Assembly: GCA_910574805.1 (NCBI GenBank)
Contig: CAJTCV010000007.1
Location: 1 to 64,000, forward strand
DNA: 64,000 bases
Source of the DNA: Lachnospiraceae bacterium
Lineage (GTDB): Bacteria; Bacillota; Clostridia; Lachnospirales; Lachnospiraceae
Direction: 5' to 3'
The notes beneath the pieces were generated by a model, which was not told the DNA's origin, did not search any database, and worked only from the letters and a program-made list of their open reading frames with translations. Positions 54,038 to 63,115 of the stretch are shown here, in pieces. A program made the position numbers and the translations under genes. Each line of letters starts with the position of its first letter. Position 1 is the first letter of the stretch.

Positions 54038-55715
54038 AAACTATTACTGGACATTAAAATATCTGAAAAAAAGTCAGCTGTTTTATCTGGTGAAAAACCG
54101 GCTGGAACAGCGGAAAAAGGCAGTGACGCAGGCAAAGGCTCCGAAGACCCGTTCTCTGTCCCTGTGGATGCAGGGACTGGATGAACATCCGGAGTACCTG
54201 AAACGGTTCCGTGTGGAAGAGATCCTGAAGGGAAACGTTACACTGCTCCACGAGAGCGGAAGGCCGGAAGGGAAGAACTGGGAACATCCGGACCGGTCTC
54301 ATCTGTGGAATTTTAATCTTCATTATCTGGAATTTCTGATCCCCCTGGCCGCAGCGTACCGCCGGGAGAAAGATGTCCGTTATTATGACTGCTTTCGGGA
54401 CTGCTGCATTCGCTGGATACAGGAGAACCGGGAAGGGACCGGAGACGGATGGCATCCCTATACGATCTCTCTGCGTCTGACGAACCTGTGGATCTGTATG
54501 GATGGCTTTGGGAAAATTCTGCAGGAAGACCGGGAATTTCTCCGGAAACTGAATGACAGTATGTATGCACAGTACCGTCATCTGCAGAAGCGAATGGAAC
54601 GGCATCTGCTTGGCAATCATTATTTTGAGAATCTGAAAGCCGTACTGCTGGGAGCGTTATATTTTCAGGAACCGGAAGTATATCAAAGAACAAAAAAAAG
54701 ATTTGCAAAAGAGATCAGAGAACAGATTCTGCCGGACGGAGTACACTGTGAAAGAAGCATGATGTACCATAAAATCATTCTGGAGGATCTGATGCGGGTG
54801 GAAAAAGCGATGGGAAACCGGAGCAGATCCATGAACAGATCGGATCAAACCGTGCATCTGCCCAAATTGCTCAAGGTGATGCAGAAGATGGCTGACGCGG
54901 CATATTCTCTGGAAGATGGAATGGGACGCACTCCCTTATTCAACGATGCAGGAGATAATGTGGCGAGGCCTCTTGCCGGCATTCTGGAAGCGCTGGATGA
55001 GGAATTTCATATCCGGCCGGAGTATCAGCAGGCATTCCCTGTTTCCGGGTATTATACGCTTCAGAACGAGGATCTGAAGCTCGTATTCGATGCGGGGGAG
55101 ATTGCTCCTGCATACATGCCCGGGCATGCGCACTGCGACGGACTCAGTTTCGAACTTTCCTGGAAAGGAAAACCTCTCTTTGTCAATTCCGGAACCGGGC
55201 AGTATCAGGGAGAGCTCCGCTCTTATTTCAGGAGTACGGCGGCACACAATACGGTTGTGATTGATGGAGAAGAACAGTCGCAGTGCTGGGGGGAACATCG
55301 GGTTGGAAAACGGATCCGGGATATATTCGGTGAATGTGGAGACAAACAGGTTAAGGGCAGTCTGTATACCTGTACAGGAAAATACCAGTCCAGAGCGATC
55401 GAATGGAAAGATCATACATTAGTAATCTGTGACAAAACAGACGGCAGCGCCGCCGGATATTTTCACCTGACACCCGAATATGAGTATAGTGTTTTGTCTG
55501 AACAGAAGGTACAGGTTCAGGACCGGGCGGGAGCATTGATATGCAGGATTTGTACCATGCATGGAGACAGAATTCTGATACATAAGAACGACAGTGCCTG
55601 CTCTTATGCGCCGGAATTTGGAAAGACAGAGCAGATACAGGTCATGGAGATTTTGTGGAATGTCCGGAAGGAGAAGCATATAATACAGTTACAGTTTGGC
55701 AATCAGGAGCTCTGA
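54021..55715 (+). CDS. Heparinase II/III-family protein, apparently cytoplasmic
   Basis: 564 residues. The helical alpha/alpha toroid ('WNFNLHYLEFLIPLAAAYR', 'WHPYTISLRLTNLWICMDGF', 'GNHYFENLKAVLLGALYF') is followed by a beta-sandwich with 'MPGHAHCDGLSFELSWKGKPLFVNSGTGQYQG..RSYFRSTAAHNTVVIDGEEQSQCWGEHRVG', the family's catalytic His/Tyr region. No signal peptide or membrane segment is visible, unlike degradative lyases. Such proteins recur beside fused oxidoreductases and WecB/WecC in capsule clusters, where a biosynthetic or quality-control role is suspected but not shown. It starts at GTG 54021, behind AGGTGAT. Confidence 0.85.
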   Translation: MWKKIENYYWTLKYLKKSQLFYLVKNRLEQRKKAVTQAKAPKTRSLSLWMQGLDEHPEYLKRFRVEEILKGNVTLLHESGRPEGKNWEHPDRSHLWNFNLHYLEFLIPLAAAYRREKDVRYYDCFRDCCIRWIQENREGTGDGWHPYTISLRLTNLWICMDGFGKILQEDREFLRKLNDSMYAQYRHLQKRMERHLLGNHYFENLKAVLLGALYFQEPEVYQRTKKRFAKEIREQILPDGVHCERSMMYHKIILEDLMRVEKAMGNRSRSMNRSDQTVHLPKLLKVMQKMADAAYSLEDGMGRTPLFNDAGDNVARPLAGILEALDEEFHIRPEYQQAFPVSGYYTLQNEDLKLVFDAGEIAPAYMPGHAHCDGLSFELSWKGKPLFVNSGTGQYQGELRSYFRSTAAHNTVVIDGEEQSQCWGEHRVGKRIRDIFGECGDKQVKGSLYTCTGKYQSRAIEWKDHTLVICDKTDGSAAGYFHLTPEYEYSVLSEQKVQVQDRAGALICRICTMHGDRILIHKNDSACSYAPEFGKTEQIQVMEILWNVRKEKHIIQLQFGNQEL

Positions 55716-55726
55716 AAAGGAGGATT

Positions 55727-57308
55727 ATGAAAATGATTAAAAGATTGCGGGATAAAGGAACGGATTTATATAAGTGGTTGGAAAGTCGTGCGTCTGGCAT
55801 CGCGTTGCTTGTATTTTTTGGATGTGTTGTTTATTGGATGCTGCTTTCACAGAACCTGGTTAATTCTTATGATGGATTATGGCATAATTCGAGTTACTTT
55901 GCAGCAGGCTGGGAACGTTCCATTGGGAGATGGTTTTGGCCTTATTTGGACAAGCTGAGATTTGGAGTTGTTTCTTATCCGCTTAATTCTATTATTACTT
56001 TGGTGCTGGATGCGGTTGCTATTCATTTGATGGCTGATTTATTTACGGTAAAAAGTAAAAAACTTATATTTCTTATGGGTGCTTTATTTATTGCTTCTCC
56101 ATTGACCTGTGATGTGCTGTCATATTCTTATATGTCCCCTACATTCGGAGTTGCGTTTTTACTGAGTGTCTATGCAGCATACTGCATTATAAAAATTGTT
56201 CATCCTTTAGCGGCAATTCTTGTCGGCAGTATTTTGATTGCTCTTGACATGGGGTGTTATCAGGCATATTTGGGAGTGACATGTGTAATCCTGTTATTTT
56301 TTTACTGTAAAAAAATATTGAAAGGTATTGATATAAAGGAAGCAGGTATATACGCTGGAAAAACGGTTGGATCTGTTGTGTTGGGGGGGTATTTATAAAT
56401 TAACAGTGACTGTTACTAACTATATTTACGGGGTTTCGCTTAGTGACTATCGGGGTGTAAATGAAGTTTCTGTTCGTAATATTGTTATTGACCTGCCCCG
56501 GACAATTCCCGCTGCTTATAAAGCTTTTTATCGTTTTTTCTTTGCGGAATCAATACAAAATAATATATTTGGAAACAGGACTGTAAACCTGTGTATATTT
56601 ATGATTGCAGGTTTTTTGATAGTATATAAACTGTCTAAATATGCAGGAAGGAATCTGAGTGGGACGATATTGGTTTTATTTATGATAATGATGATCCCTT
56701 TGGCATGTAATATATCTTTGCTGATAGCATCTAAAACAGGAGTGGAGGAAGAAATAAGCATATTAATGGCAGGTGCTATGACGATTGTCCCGATTTTGTT
56801 TATGAATTTCCTGCACAGTTTTAAAAAAGCCAGGATATTATATGGGGTATATATAATTGCATTATGTATTTCTTTATGGGTAAATATATGGATTGTAAAT
56901 AATGATCAACTGGCAATGAGAGAAGGGAGAATTGGTACAGTTACAATTACCCAGAACATTATCTCACGCTTGATAGATGAAGGATATTTAGGCGGGAATG
57001 AAGAATATGAAATGATATTTATTGGAAGAACATCGGATAATGAATTATTCCAAAAAACAGATGCATGGAGATCGGCAAATGACTATGCTGCATTTGGACG
57101 CTGGTGGACAGGTGTAAATCCAAGTGGTCAATCATGGCGTGCATTAGTGAGAGAGTATTGTGGGGTATCCATGCGCATATGTGGGGACGAGGATGTCAAC
57201 AATGTTCTGGCTACTGGAGAAGTGGATGGGATGCCGGCATTTCCGAATGAGGGGTGCATTCGAATAATAAATGATATTGTAGTGGTGAAAGTGTCAGATA
57301 TGAATTAA
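55727..57308 (+). pseudogene. GtrII-like glucosyltransferase, out of frame at a G7 tract (phase-variable?)
   Basis: Two frames form one membrane protein of about 526 residues. Part 1 (55727-56398) has a cytoplasmic head, 'IALLVFFGCVVYWMLLSQNLVNSYDGLWHNSSYFAAGWERSIGRWFWPYLDKLRFG' and several helices. Part 2 (from about 56390 to 57308) has more helices and a soluble C-terminal end. This matches glucosyltransferase GtrII (Glucos_trans_II) proteins, which modify surface glycans using lipid-linked sugars. At GTGTTGGGGGGGTATTTATAA the seven Gs (56383-56389) put part 1 into a stop. With six (or nine) Gs the frame runs through. Strong AAAGGAGG at 55715-55722. Very AT-rich. Off in this copy, but probably reversible. 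Confidence 0.75.
56383..56389 (+). repeat. Poly-G tract (7) in the GtrII-like gene
   Basis: A mononucleotide run of seven Gs in an otherwise AT-rich gene, exactly where the reading frame breaks. Slipped-strand mispairing at such tracts is a known cause of phase variation of surface-glycan genes. Confidence 0.8.
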
Positions 57309-57328
57309 AAATCTGGAGGATGGCAAAG

Positions 57329-58552
57329 ATGATTAACGTAGTAGGACTCGGTTATATTGGACTTCCGACTGCACTGATGTTTGCGGCGCACGGCGTGGAA
57401 GTAGTCGGGACGGATTATAATAAGACGCTGGTGGATACACTGAATGCAGGAAAGACTACTTTTGAGGAGGACGGACTGGATGAGCTGTTTCTGGAGGCAG
57501 CCGCGAAGGGAATCCGTTTTTCCCATGAATACCAGCGCACGGATCTTTATATCGTGGCTGTGCCTACACCTTATGACAAGGCGAGTAAAAAGGTAGATGC
57601 AGGTTTCGTGGAAAAAGCGGTGGAAGACGTGCTGAGCGTATGCCCGAAAGGGGCAACAATCGTCGTGGAATCCACCGTGTCACCCGGGACGATCGACAAG
57701 CATGTGCGCCCGGCCGCAGAGGCAAAGGGGTTTGTGATCGGTGAGGATATTCATCTTGCCCACGCACCCGAGCGCATCATCCCCGGCAATATGGTTTATG
57801 AGCTGAAGCATAATTCCCGAACCATCGGTGCGGACAGCAGGGAGATTGGGGAAAAGGTACGAAAGCTGTACAGTTCTTTCTGTGAAGGAGAGATCGTCGT
57901 GACCGATATCCGGACTGCCGAGATGACCAAGGTAGTGGAAAATACATTCCGTGATATCAACATCGCCTTTGCCAACGAACTGGCAAAGATCTGCAGATCG
58001 GACAATATGGATGTCTATGAGATCATTCGGATCGCCAACAAGCATCCCAGAGTGAATATTCTGTCGCCCGGACCCGGCGTAGGGGGGCACTGTATCTCTG
58101 TGGATCCGTGGTTTCTGGTGGGAGACTATCCGGGCCTTGCCAACATTATCCTGTCGGCCCGCAAAATCAATGATTCCATGCCGGATTTTGTGCTGGAACG
58201 GATTCATAATATCATGAAGGAAAACCATATGACAGATGTGGGCAGAGTCGGGCTCTACGGCCTGACCTATAAGGAAAATGTGGATGACATGAGAGAAAGT
58301 CCCACCCTGCAGATGCTGGAGAGTATGGAACGTCATCTGTGCGGCGGACAGATCAAGGTGTATGATCCGTATGTAACGCAGGATGTGGTTACGGGACAGT
58401 ACCATGATCTGGATGCGTTTCTTGGGGATGTGGATATGGTAGTGCTTCTGGTGGGCCATGACGAGATCAGGGATCATATGGAGAAACTGAAAGGGAAGAT
58501 CGTTCTGGATACCAGACATATCTGTTTTCTGGAAGGAACATATCGGCTGTAG
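57329..58552 (+). CDS. wecC: WecC-type UDP-ManNAc 6-dehydrogenase
   Basis: 407 residues. 'INVVGLGYIGLPTALMFAAHGVEVVGTDYN' (Rossmann), 'IVAVPTPYDKASKKVDAGFV', 'VVESTVSPGTIDKHVRP', 'LAHAPERIIPGNM' and catalytic Cys255 in 'GPGVGGHCISVDPWFLV' place it in the UDP-N-acetylmannosamine dehydrogenase branch. With WecB (39624) it would supply UDP-ManNAcA, an acidic building block. GGAGG at 57315-57319 is too close to the ATG at 57320, so ATG 57329 is chosen. GC-rich, in contrast to the gene just upstream. Gene symbol by family. Confidence 0.9.
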   Translation: MINVVGLGYIGLPTALMFAAHGVEVVGTDYNKTLVDTLNAGKTTFEEDGLDELFLEAAAKGIRFSHEYQRTDLYIVAVPTPYDKASKKVDAGFVEKAVEDVLSVCPKGATIVVESTVSPGTIDKHVRPAAEAKGFVIGEDIHLAHAPERIIPGNMVYELKHNSRTIGADSREIGEKVRKLYSSFCEGEIVVTDIRTAEMTKVVENTFRDINIAFANELAKICRSDNMDVYEIIRIANKHPRVNILSPGPGVGGHCISVDPWFLVGDYPGLANIILSARKINDSMPDFVLERIHNIMKENHMTDVGRVGLYGLTYKENVDDMRESPTLQMLESMERHLCGGQIKVYDPYVTQDVVTGQYHDLDAFLGDVDMVVLLVGHDEIRDHMEKLKGKIVLDTRHICFLEGTYRL

Positions 58553-58641
58553 ATTTTTTCGATGGAGCCCGGATCGTGCAGAATGAAAACCGGTGTGAGG
58601 CAGGAATGACAGTTTTGACAGAAAAAGGAGATCATATAACC

Positions 58642-60765
58642 ATGAAACAACTGTTTTTAAATGTAAAAGACGGCAGTACGAAGCTGCTGGATCAGCCCAT
58701 TCCCATTGTAAAGGAAAATATGGCGCTGGTGGAAAGTCTGTATACGGTGGTCAGTGCCGGGACTGAGAGGGGACTTGCTTCCTTTGGAGGGAAGAACCTG
58801 GTTCAGAAGGCCATGGAGCGCCCGGATCAGGTGAAAAAGGTGCTGGAGAAGCTGTCCACAGACGGGATCGTGACGACCATGGAGAGCGCGTTCAACAAGC
58901 TGGCGGAACCCATGCCCATGGGGTATTCCGGTGTGGGGCGCGTCATCGCCTGCGGAAAAGGCGTGACGGAGGTTCAGGCCGGGGATCTGGTGGCGATGGT
59001 GGGGACTGCCTATCACTGCGAGGTCAACCGGGTCAGCAGAACCATGCTCACCAGAGTGCCGGAGGAACTGACCGACTACCGGCAGGCGGCTTTCTGCGCC
59101 CTGGGCGGAATCGCGCTGGAGGGAATTCATCAGGCGGAAGTGGTTCCGGGTGAGACTGTGGCGGTCATCGGCATGGGACTGGTAGGGCATATTGTCAGCC
59201 GGATTCTGGATGCCTACGGCTGCGATGTGATCGGTTATGATGTGGTGGATAAGAGTCTGCCCGGGACGAGGCTGAAAGCATTCATCCATTCCGGGGATGA
59301 CCATGCGGCAGATATGAGTAAGACACTGACCCGCGGACGCGGAGTGGACAAGGTGATTATTACGGCGGCAACGGACAGCAATGCCCCCATGGATCTGGCA
59401 GCCGCCATCACAAGAGACCGCGGCATCATCTGCATGATCGGAGTGACGCAGATGAACATTGACAGACGTCCCTATTACGAGCGGGAGCTCTCCTTCCGGA
59501 TCGCACGCTCCTATGGTGCAGGCCGTTATGATACGACTTATGAAGAGATGGGGATTGATTATCCCATCGGATATGTGCGCTTTACCGAAGGGCGTAATAT
59601 TGAGGAATTTGTCCGGCTGCTGGTACAGGAGCGGGTGAATGTATCAGATCTGATTACCCATGAGATTCCCTTTGAGCAGGCGGCAAAAGCCTATGAAATG
59701 ATCACAAAGAATCCGGACCATGAACGTTACATTGGTGTTCTTCTGAAATACAGTGAGAATGAGGAAAAATGGAAAAATACGGTCAGAAATACGAAGATAA
59801 AAAGGAACGCTTCGGGCGAGAAGATCCGCCTTGGGCTGATCGGAGCAGGAAATTTTGTCCGCAGTACCATGCTGCCGGCCATGAAAGAGAGCGGAAAATA
59901 TGAATTCCGCGGGCTGGCGACGACAGGGGGCGTGGGCGGCGCCCAGGCCAATGATGCGGTTCCTTTTGCCTATACGACGAATCATTATAAAAAACTGCTG
60001 GCTGATCCGGAGATTGATCTGATCGCAGTATCCACAAGGCATAACAGCCATGCAAAATTTATAGTGGAGGCATTACAGGCGGGTAAGAGTGTCTATTGCG
60101 AGAAACCTCTTTGCCTGACTCTGGAAGAACTGGAACAGATCCGGGCGGCATATAAGGATTCGGAAGGGGAACTGTTCTGCGGACTGAATCGGAGACATGC
60201 GCCGTTGATCGGGCAGATTAAAAAAGAACTGAAGACAGATCAGATTCCGGCAGTGTACGATTTTATCGCCAATGCGGGATATATTCCCAATGACCACTGG
60301 GTTCATGATGAAGCTTCCGGTGGCGGGAGGATCCTGGGGGAGGCATGTCATTTTGTGGATCTGATCCAGTATCTGGATGGCAGTGAACTGACTTCTCTGC
60401 AGGTTACTGCGGCACAGAACGATGCGTATCCCATGAATGACAATGTTCTGATCACTCTGAGATTTGCGTCAGGGGCCGTGGGAAATATCGTCTATTCTTC
60501 CATGGGATCCAGAAAATATCCCAAGGAACAGCTCCGGGTACTGTCCAACGGTTCGGTGTATGAGATGGACAATTTTATCCGGCTGAGAAAATACGGAAGC
60601 AGCAGGGCTGTAAAGGAAAAGCTGGAACAGGATAAAGGAATCCGGGCGGAATATGAATATATGTTCCAGGTGCTGAAAGGAAAACGGAAAAACGAGACGA
60701 TTCAGGACGCCTTTCTGGGGCAGGAGCTTTTGATTCGTGCCATGCAGAAGGTAAAAGAAGCATGA
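58642..60765 (+). CDS. Fused alcohol dehydrogenase / Gfo-Idh-MocA oxidoreductase
   Basis: 707 residues, a natural fusion. Residues about 1-365 are a medium-chain (threonine-dehydrogenase-like) dehydrogenase: 'VSAGTERGLASFGGKN', 'MGYSGVGRVIACGKGVTEVQAGDLVA', 'GETVAVIGMGLVGHIVSRIL'. Residues about 385-707 are a Gfo/Idh/MocA enzyme: 'RLGLIGAGNFVRSTMLPAM', 'STRHNSHAKFIVEALQAGKSVYCEKPLCLT'. Bi-domain proteins of this kind are found next to heparinase-like proteins in capsule clusters, as here, and are likely sugar-modifying redox enzymes; the substrate is unknown. ATG 58642 follows AAAGGAG; the upstream ATG has no site. Confidence 0.88.
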   Translation: MKQLFLNVKDGSTKLLDQPIPIVKENMALVESLYTVVSAGTERGLASFGGKNLVQKAMERPDQVKKVLEKLSTDGIVTTMESAFNKLAEPMPMGYSGVGRVIACGKGVTEVQAGDLVAMVGTAYHCEVNRVSRTMLTRVPEELTDYRQAAFCALGGIALEGIHQAEVVPGETVAVIGMGLVGHIVSRILDAYGCDVIGYDVVDKSLPGTRLKAFIHSGDDHAADMSKTLTRGRGVDKVIITAATDSNAPMDLAAAITRDRGIICMIGVTQMNIDRRPYYERELSFRIARSYGAGRYDTTYEEMGIDYPIGYVRFTEGRNIEEFVRLLVQERVNVSDLITHEIPFEQAAKAYEMITKNPDHERYIGVLLKYSENEEKWKNTVRNTKIKRNASGEKIRLGLIGAGNFVRSTMLPAMKESGKYEFRGLATTGGVGGAQANDAVPFAYTTNHYKKLLADPEIDLIAVSTRHNSHAKFIVEALQAGKSVYCEKPLCLTLEELEQIRAAYKDSEGELFCGLNRRHAPLIGQIKKELKTDQIPAVYDFIANAGYIPNDHWVHDEASGGGRILGEACHFVDLIQYLDGSELTSLQVTAAQNDAYPMNDNVLITLRFASGAVGNIVYSSMGSRKYPKEQLRVLSNGSVYEMDNFIRLRKYGSSRAVKEKLEQDKGIRAEYEYMFQVLKGKRKNETIQDAFLGQELLIRAMQKVKEA

Positions 60766-61748
60766 GAATCCTGGTCTATGATGTGGCGGCGGACAGCGGC
60801 GGCGCGGCGACTGTCCTCAGGAGCTTCTACGAAGAATTTTCCCGGGATACAGAACATGAGTATCTGTTTGTACTGAGCGTCTTTGAACTGCCGGAGACGG
60901 AGCGGATCCGGGTACTGAACTATCCATGGATAAAAAAAAGTCCGCTCCACCGGCTGTATTTTGATCATGTTGTGGCGCACCGGCTGGTGAAGCAGTATGA
61001 GGCGGATCAGGTACTGTCTCTTCAGAATATTGCACTGCCCCATGCGGGTGTGCCGCAGGTGGTATATGAACATAATGCACTGCCCTTTGCAGAGTATCGA
61101 TTTAAGCCGTGGGAAGCTTTCCGCCCCTGGTTTACGCAGCAGATTCTCGGGCGTATGATGAAACGGTCGATCCGCCGTGCAAAGAAGGTCCTTGTACAGA
61201 CCAACTGGATGAAGCAGGAGATTGTCCGCCAGTGCCGGATCCCGGAAGAGAAAGTGGAGGTGAAATTTCCGCCGGTGGAGCTGCCAAAGCCGCAGGACTG
61301 CTGTCCGGACCGGAAGCGGCCGGTGTTTTTTTACCCTGCCAATGCTTCCGCTTATAAAAATCACCGAACCCTTCTGAAGGCCTGTGAGCTTCTTGGAGAT
61401 CAGGGATACCGGGACTATGAAGTGATCTGGACAGTCACCGGAGAGGAAAACGAGGGGATCCGCGGGCTGCGGAAAGAGGCCGGAGCAAAGGGCCTTCCGA
61501 TCATTTTTCGCGGTCCCATGCCCAAAGAGGAACTGTTCCGGCTGTATGCCTCATCAATCCTGGTGTTTCCGTCGTATATCGAGACCATAGGACTGCCGCT
61601 TCTGGAGGCAAGGGCGGCAGGCACCTGGATACTGGCGGCTGACTGCCTGTATGCAAGGGACGGAGTCGGAGACTATGAGCGGGCGGAATTTTTTGGGCCC
61701 TTTGATGCGGAGGGGCTGAGTGCGTGTATGAAACGGTGGATGGATTGA
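60762..61748 (+). CDS. Glycosyltransferase, GT4-like
   Basis: 328 residues. 'MRILVYDVAADSGGAATVLRSFYEEF' (donor loop), 'VYEHNALPFAEYRF', 'RRAKKVLVQTNWMKQEIVRQ' and the C-terminal 'FPSYIETIGLPLLEARAAGTWILAAD', an E-x7-E motif variant, define GT4. It overlaps the fused oxidoreductase gene by 4 bases and is followed by a terminator, so it ends this operon. Confidence 0.88.
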   Translation: MRILVYDVAADSGGAATVLRSFYEEFSRDTEHEYLFVLSVFELPETERIRVLNYPWIKKSPLHRLYFDHVVAHRLVKQYEADQVLSLQNIALPHAGVPQVVYEHNALPFAEYRFKPWEAFRPWFTQQILGRMMKRSIRRAKKVLVQTNWMKQEIVRQCRIPEEKVEVKFPPVELPKPQDCCPDRKRPVFFYPANASAYKNHRTLLKACELLGDQGYRDYEVIWTVTGEENEGIRGLRKEAGAKGLPIIFRGPMPKEELFRLYASSILVFPSYIETIGLPLLEARAAGTWILAADCLYARDGVGDYERAEFFGPFDAEGLSACMKRWMD

Positions 61749-61751
61749 GAG

Positions 61752-61779
61752 AGATGGTCATAATTGGCCATCTTTTTTG
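61752..61779 (+). terminator. Terminator of the second module
   Basis: AGATGG...CA (61752-61760) pairs with TG.CCATCT (61765-61773) with one unpaired base, followed by TTTTTTGT. Confidence 0.75.
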
Positions 61780-61829
61780 TGCAAATACTGGATTTCCGGT
61801 TTTTTGTTTCGGGACTTTAATGGACAGTA

Positions 61830-62114
61830 TCAATTGTTCTTATAGGATCTTAGAACTGCCTCTACAGCGGCAAGCTGCACCGGGGTAAGGGAACTCACAT
61901 CAATAAAATGACGATTGTCCAATCCAAGCAGGTAATCGGTGGATACGTTGTAAAGGGTGGCCAGTTTGATCAATATGTCATAAGAAGGGCAGCGGGAAGC
62001 TACTTCATAAGAAGAGACAACCGCTTTGGAGACTCCAAGTCTTTCAGCAACCTGGGTCTGGGTCAGTCCCTGCTTTTTTCTTAATTCTCTGAGACGTATA
62101 CCTAATGTATGCAT
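61830..62114 (-). CDS. XRE-family regulator, divergent from a third glycan operon
   Basis: 94 residues. HTH 'LRELRKKQGLTQTQVAERLGVSKAVVSSYEVASRCPSYDILIKLATLYNVSTDYLLGLD' (about 7-66) is complete, followed by a short C-terminal helix. It has the same orientation and role pattern as the XRE gene at 13304: reading away from a glycan operon with which it shares a promoter region. That region contains TTGTCAA (62145-62151), the same half-site as in the palindrome at 13731-13746. Confidence 0.87.
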   Translation of the reverse strand: MHTLGIRLRELRKKQGLTQTQVAERLGVSKAVVSSYEVASRCPSYDILIKLATLYNVSTDYLLGLDNRHFIDVSSLTPVQLAAVEAVLRSYKNN

Positions 62115-62190
62115 AAGAATCCCCCTATTTATAATATCAATATATTGTCAAATATAGATGGATATTATTAATATAAAAATCTCCTAATAG

Positions 62191-62219
62191 TTTACTTTTG
62201 GGGAGTTAAATGATATAAT
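62191..62219 (+). promoter_or_regulatory. Promoter of the third glycan operon
   Basis: TTTACT (62191-62196), 17 bases, TATAAT (62214-62219). The leader contains a direct repeat ATGGCCGG (62254-62261 and 62279-62286) with GTCC/GGAC between them that could pair. Confidence 0.7.
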
Positions 62220-62320
62220 CTTTTGCGAAGAGACGATTCAGAAAGAGTGTCATATGGCCGGTCCTGATATGATGGACAATGGCCGGAAATGGAAAATGTA
62301 TTTATACGCAGGAGAAAATT

Positions 62321-63115
62321 GTGAAAAAGACAGTGATAGTGATGCCGGTAGCGAATGAAGAATCCACCATGGAAAATGTGTTGAAGGAAATTACACAATT
62401 GCCGTATGACGAGTTGTATATATATCCGGTTATTGATGCGTATTCCAAAGATCAGACAGAAGAGATTATACGGGAATGGGAGCAAAAGACCAGAAAGGTA
62501 AAATGTATCTTTTATGAAGAATCCAAAGGTGTGATCAGCTGTTATCTGGAGGGATTTCGGCGGGCTCTGGAGGATGGGGCAGAGCAGATTATTGAGATGG
62601 ACGGGGGCGGGAGCCACCGGCCGGAGGAAATACCACAGTTTATGGACCGGCTGAAAGAGGGATACGACTGTGTGTGGGGATCGCGTTTTATGCCGGGGGG
62701 AGATATCAGCGATCATCCATGGTATCGGAGACTGTTAAGCAGCGGAGGGACGTATCTGGCCAATCTGGTGTTGGGAACAAGGTTGAGAGACATGACCAGC
62801 GGTTTTGAGGGCTTTCAAAGGCATGTTCTTGAAAGCCTGGATCTGGATAGATTTTTGTCAAAAGGACATATGTACCAGACAGAAATGCGGTATTATTGCA
62901 GAAATTTAAAGACAGTTGAGGTGCCGATACATTACAGAGGGGGTGCTTCGAGCCTGAAATGGAAATCTGTTGCAGAAGCGTTGAAAATACTGTTTCAATT
63001 GAAGAAAAATGAATCAAACATCTGGATTAAGGGAGGATCACAGAATGAAATATCTGATACTCGGCGCAGGGCCGGCCGGCCTGACAGTGGCAAACCAGCT
63101 TCTGATGAACGGTGA
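62321..63115 (+). CDS. Polyprenyl-phosphate sugar synthase-like GT2
   Basis: 264 residues. 'VIVMPVANEESTMENVLKEI' , 'YPVIDAYSKDQTEEII', 'GAEQIIEMDGGGSHRPEEIPQFMDRL' and 'CVWGSRFMPGGDISDHPWYRRLLSSGGTYLANLVLGTRLRDMTSGFEGFQRHVLE' are very close to dolichyl-phosphate mannose synthase-like enzymes, which make polyprenyl-phosphate sugars for GT-C transferases. That would suit the GT-C-like membrane proteins in this window. GTG 62321 is chosen 5 bases after AGGAG; the ATG at 62279 has no site. It overlaps the next gene by 71 bases. Confidence 0.88.
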   Translation: MKKTVIVMPVANEESTMENVLKEITQLPYDELYIYPVIDAYSKDQTEEIIREWEQKTRKVKCIFYEESKGVISCYLEGFRRALEDGAEQIIEMDGGGSHRPEEIPQFMDRLKEGYDCVWGSRFMPGGDISDHPWYRRLLSSGGTYLANLVLGTRLRDMTSGFEGFQRHVLESLDLDRFLSKGHMYQTEMRYYCRNLKTVEVPIHYRGGASSLKWKSVAEALKILFQLKKNESNIWIKGGSQNEISDTRRRAGRPDSGKPASDER

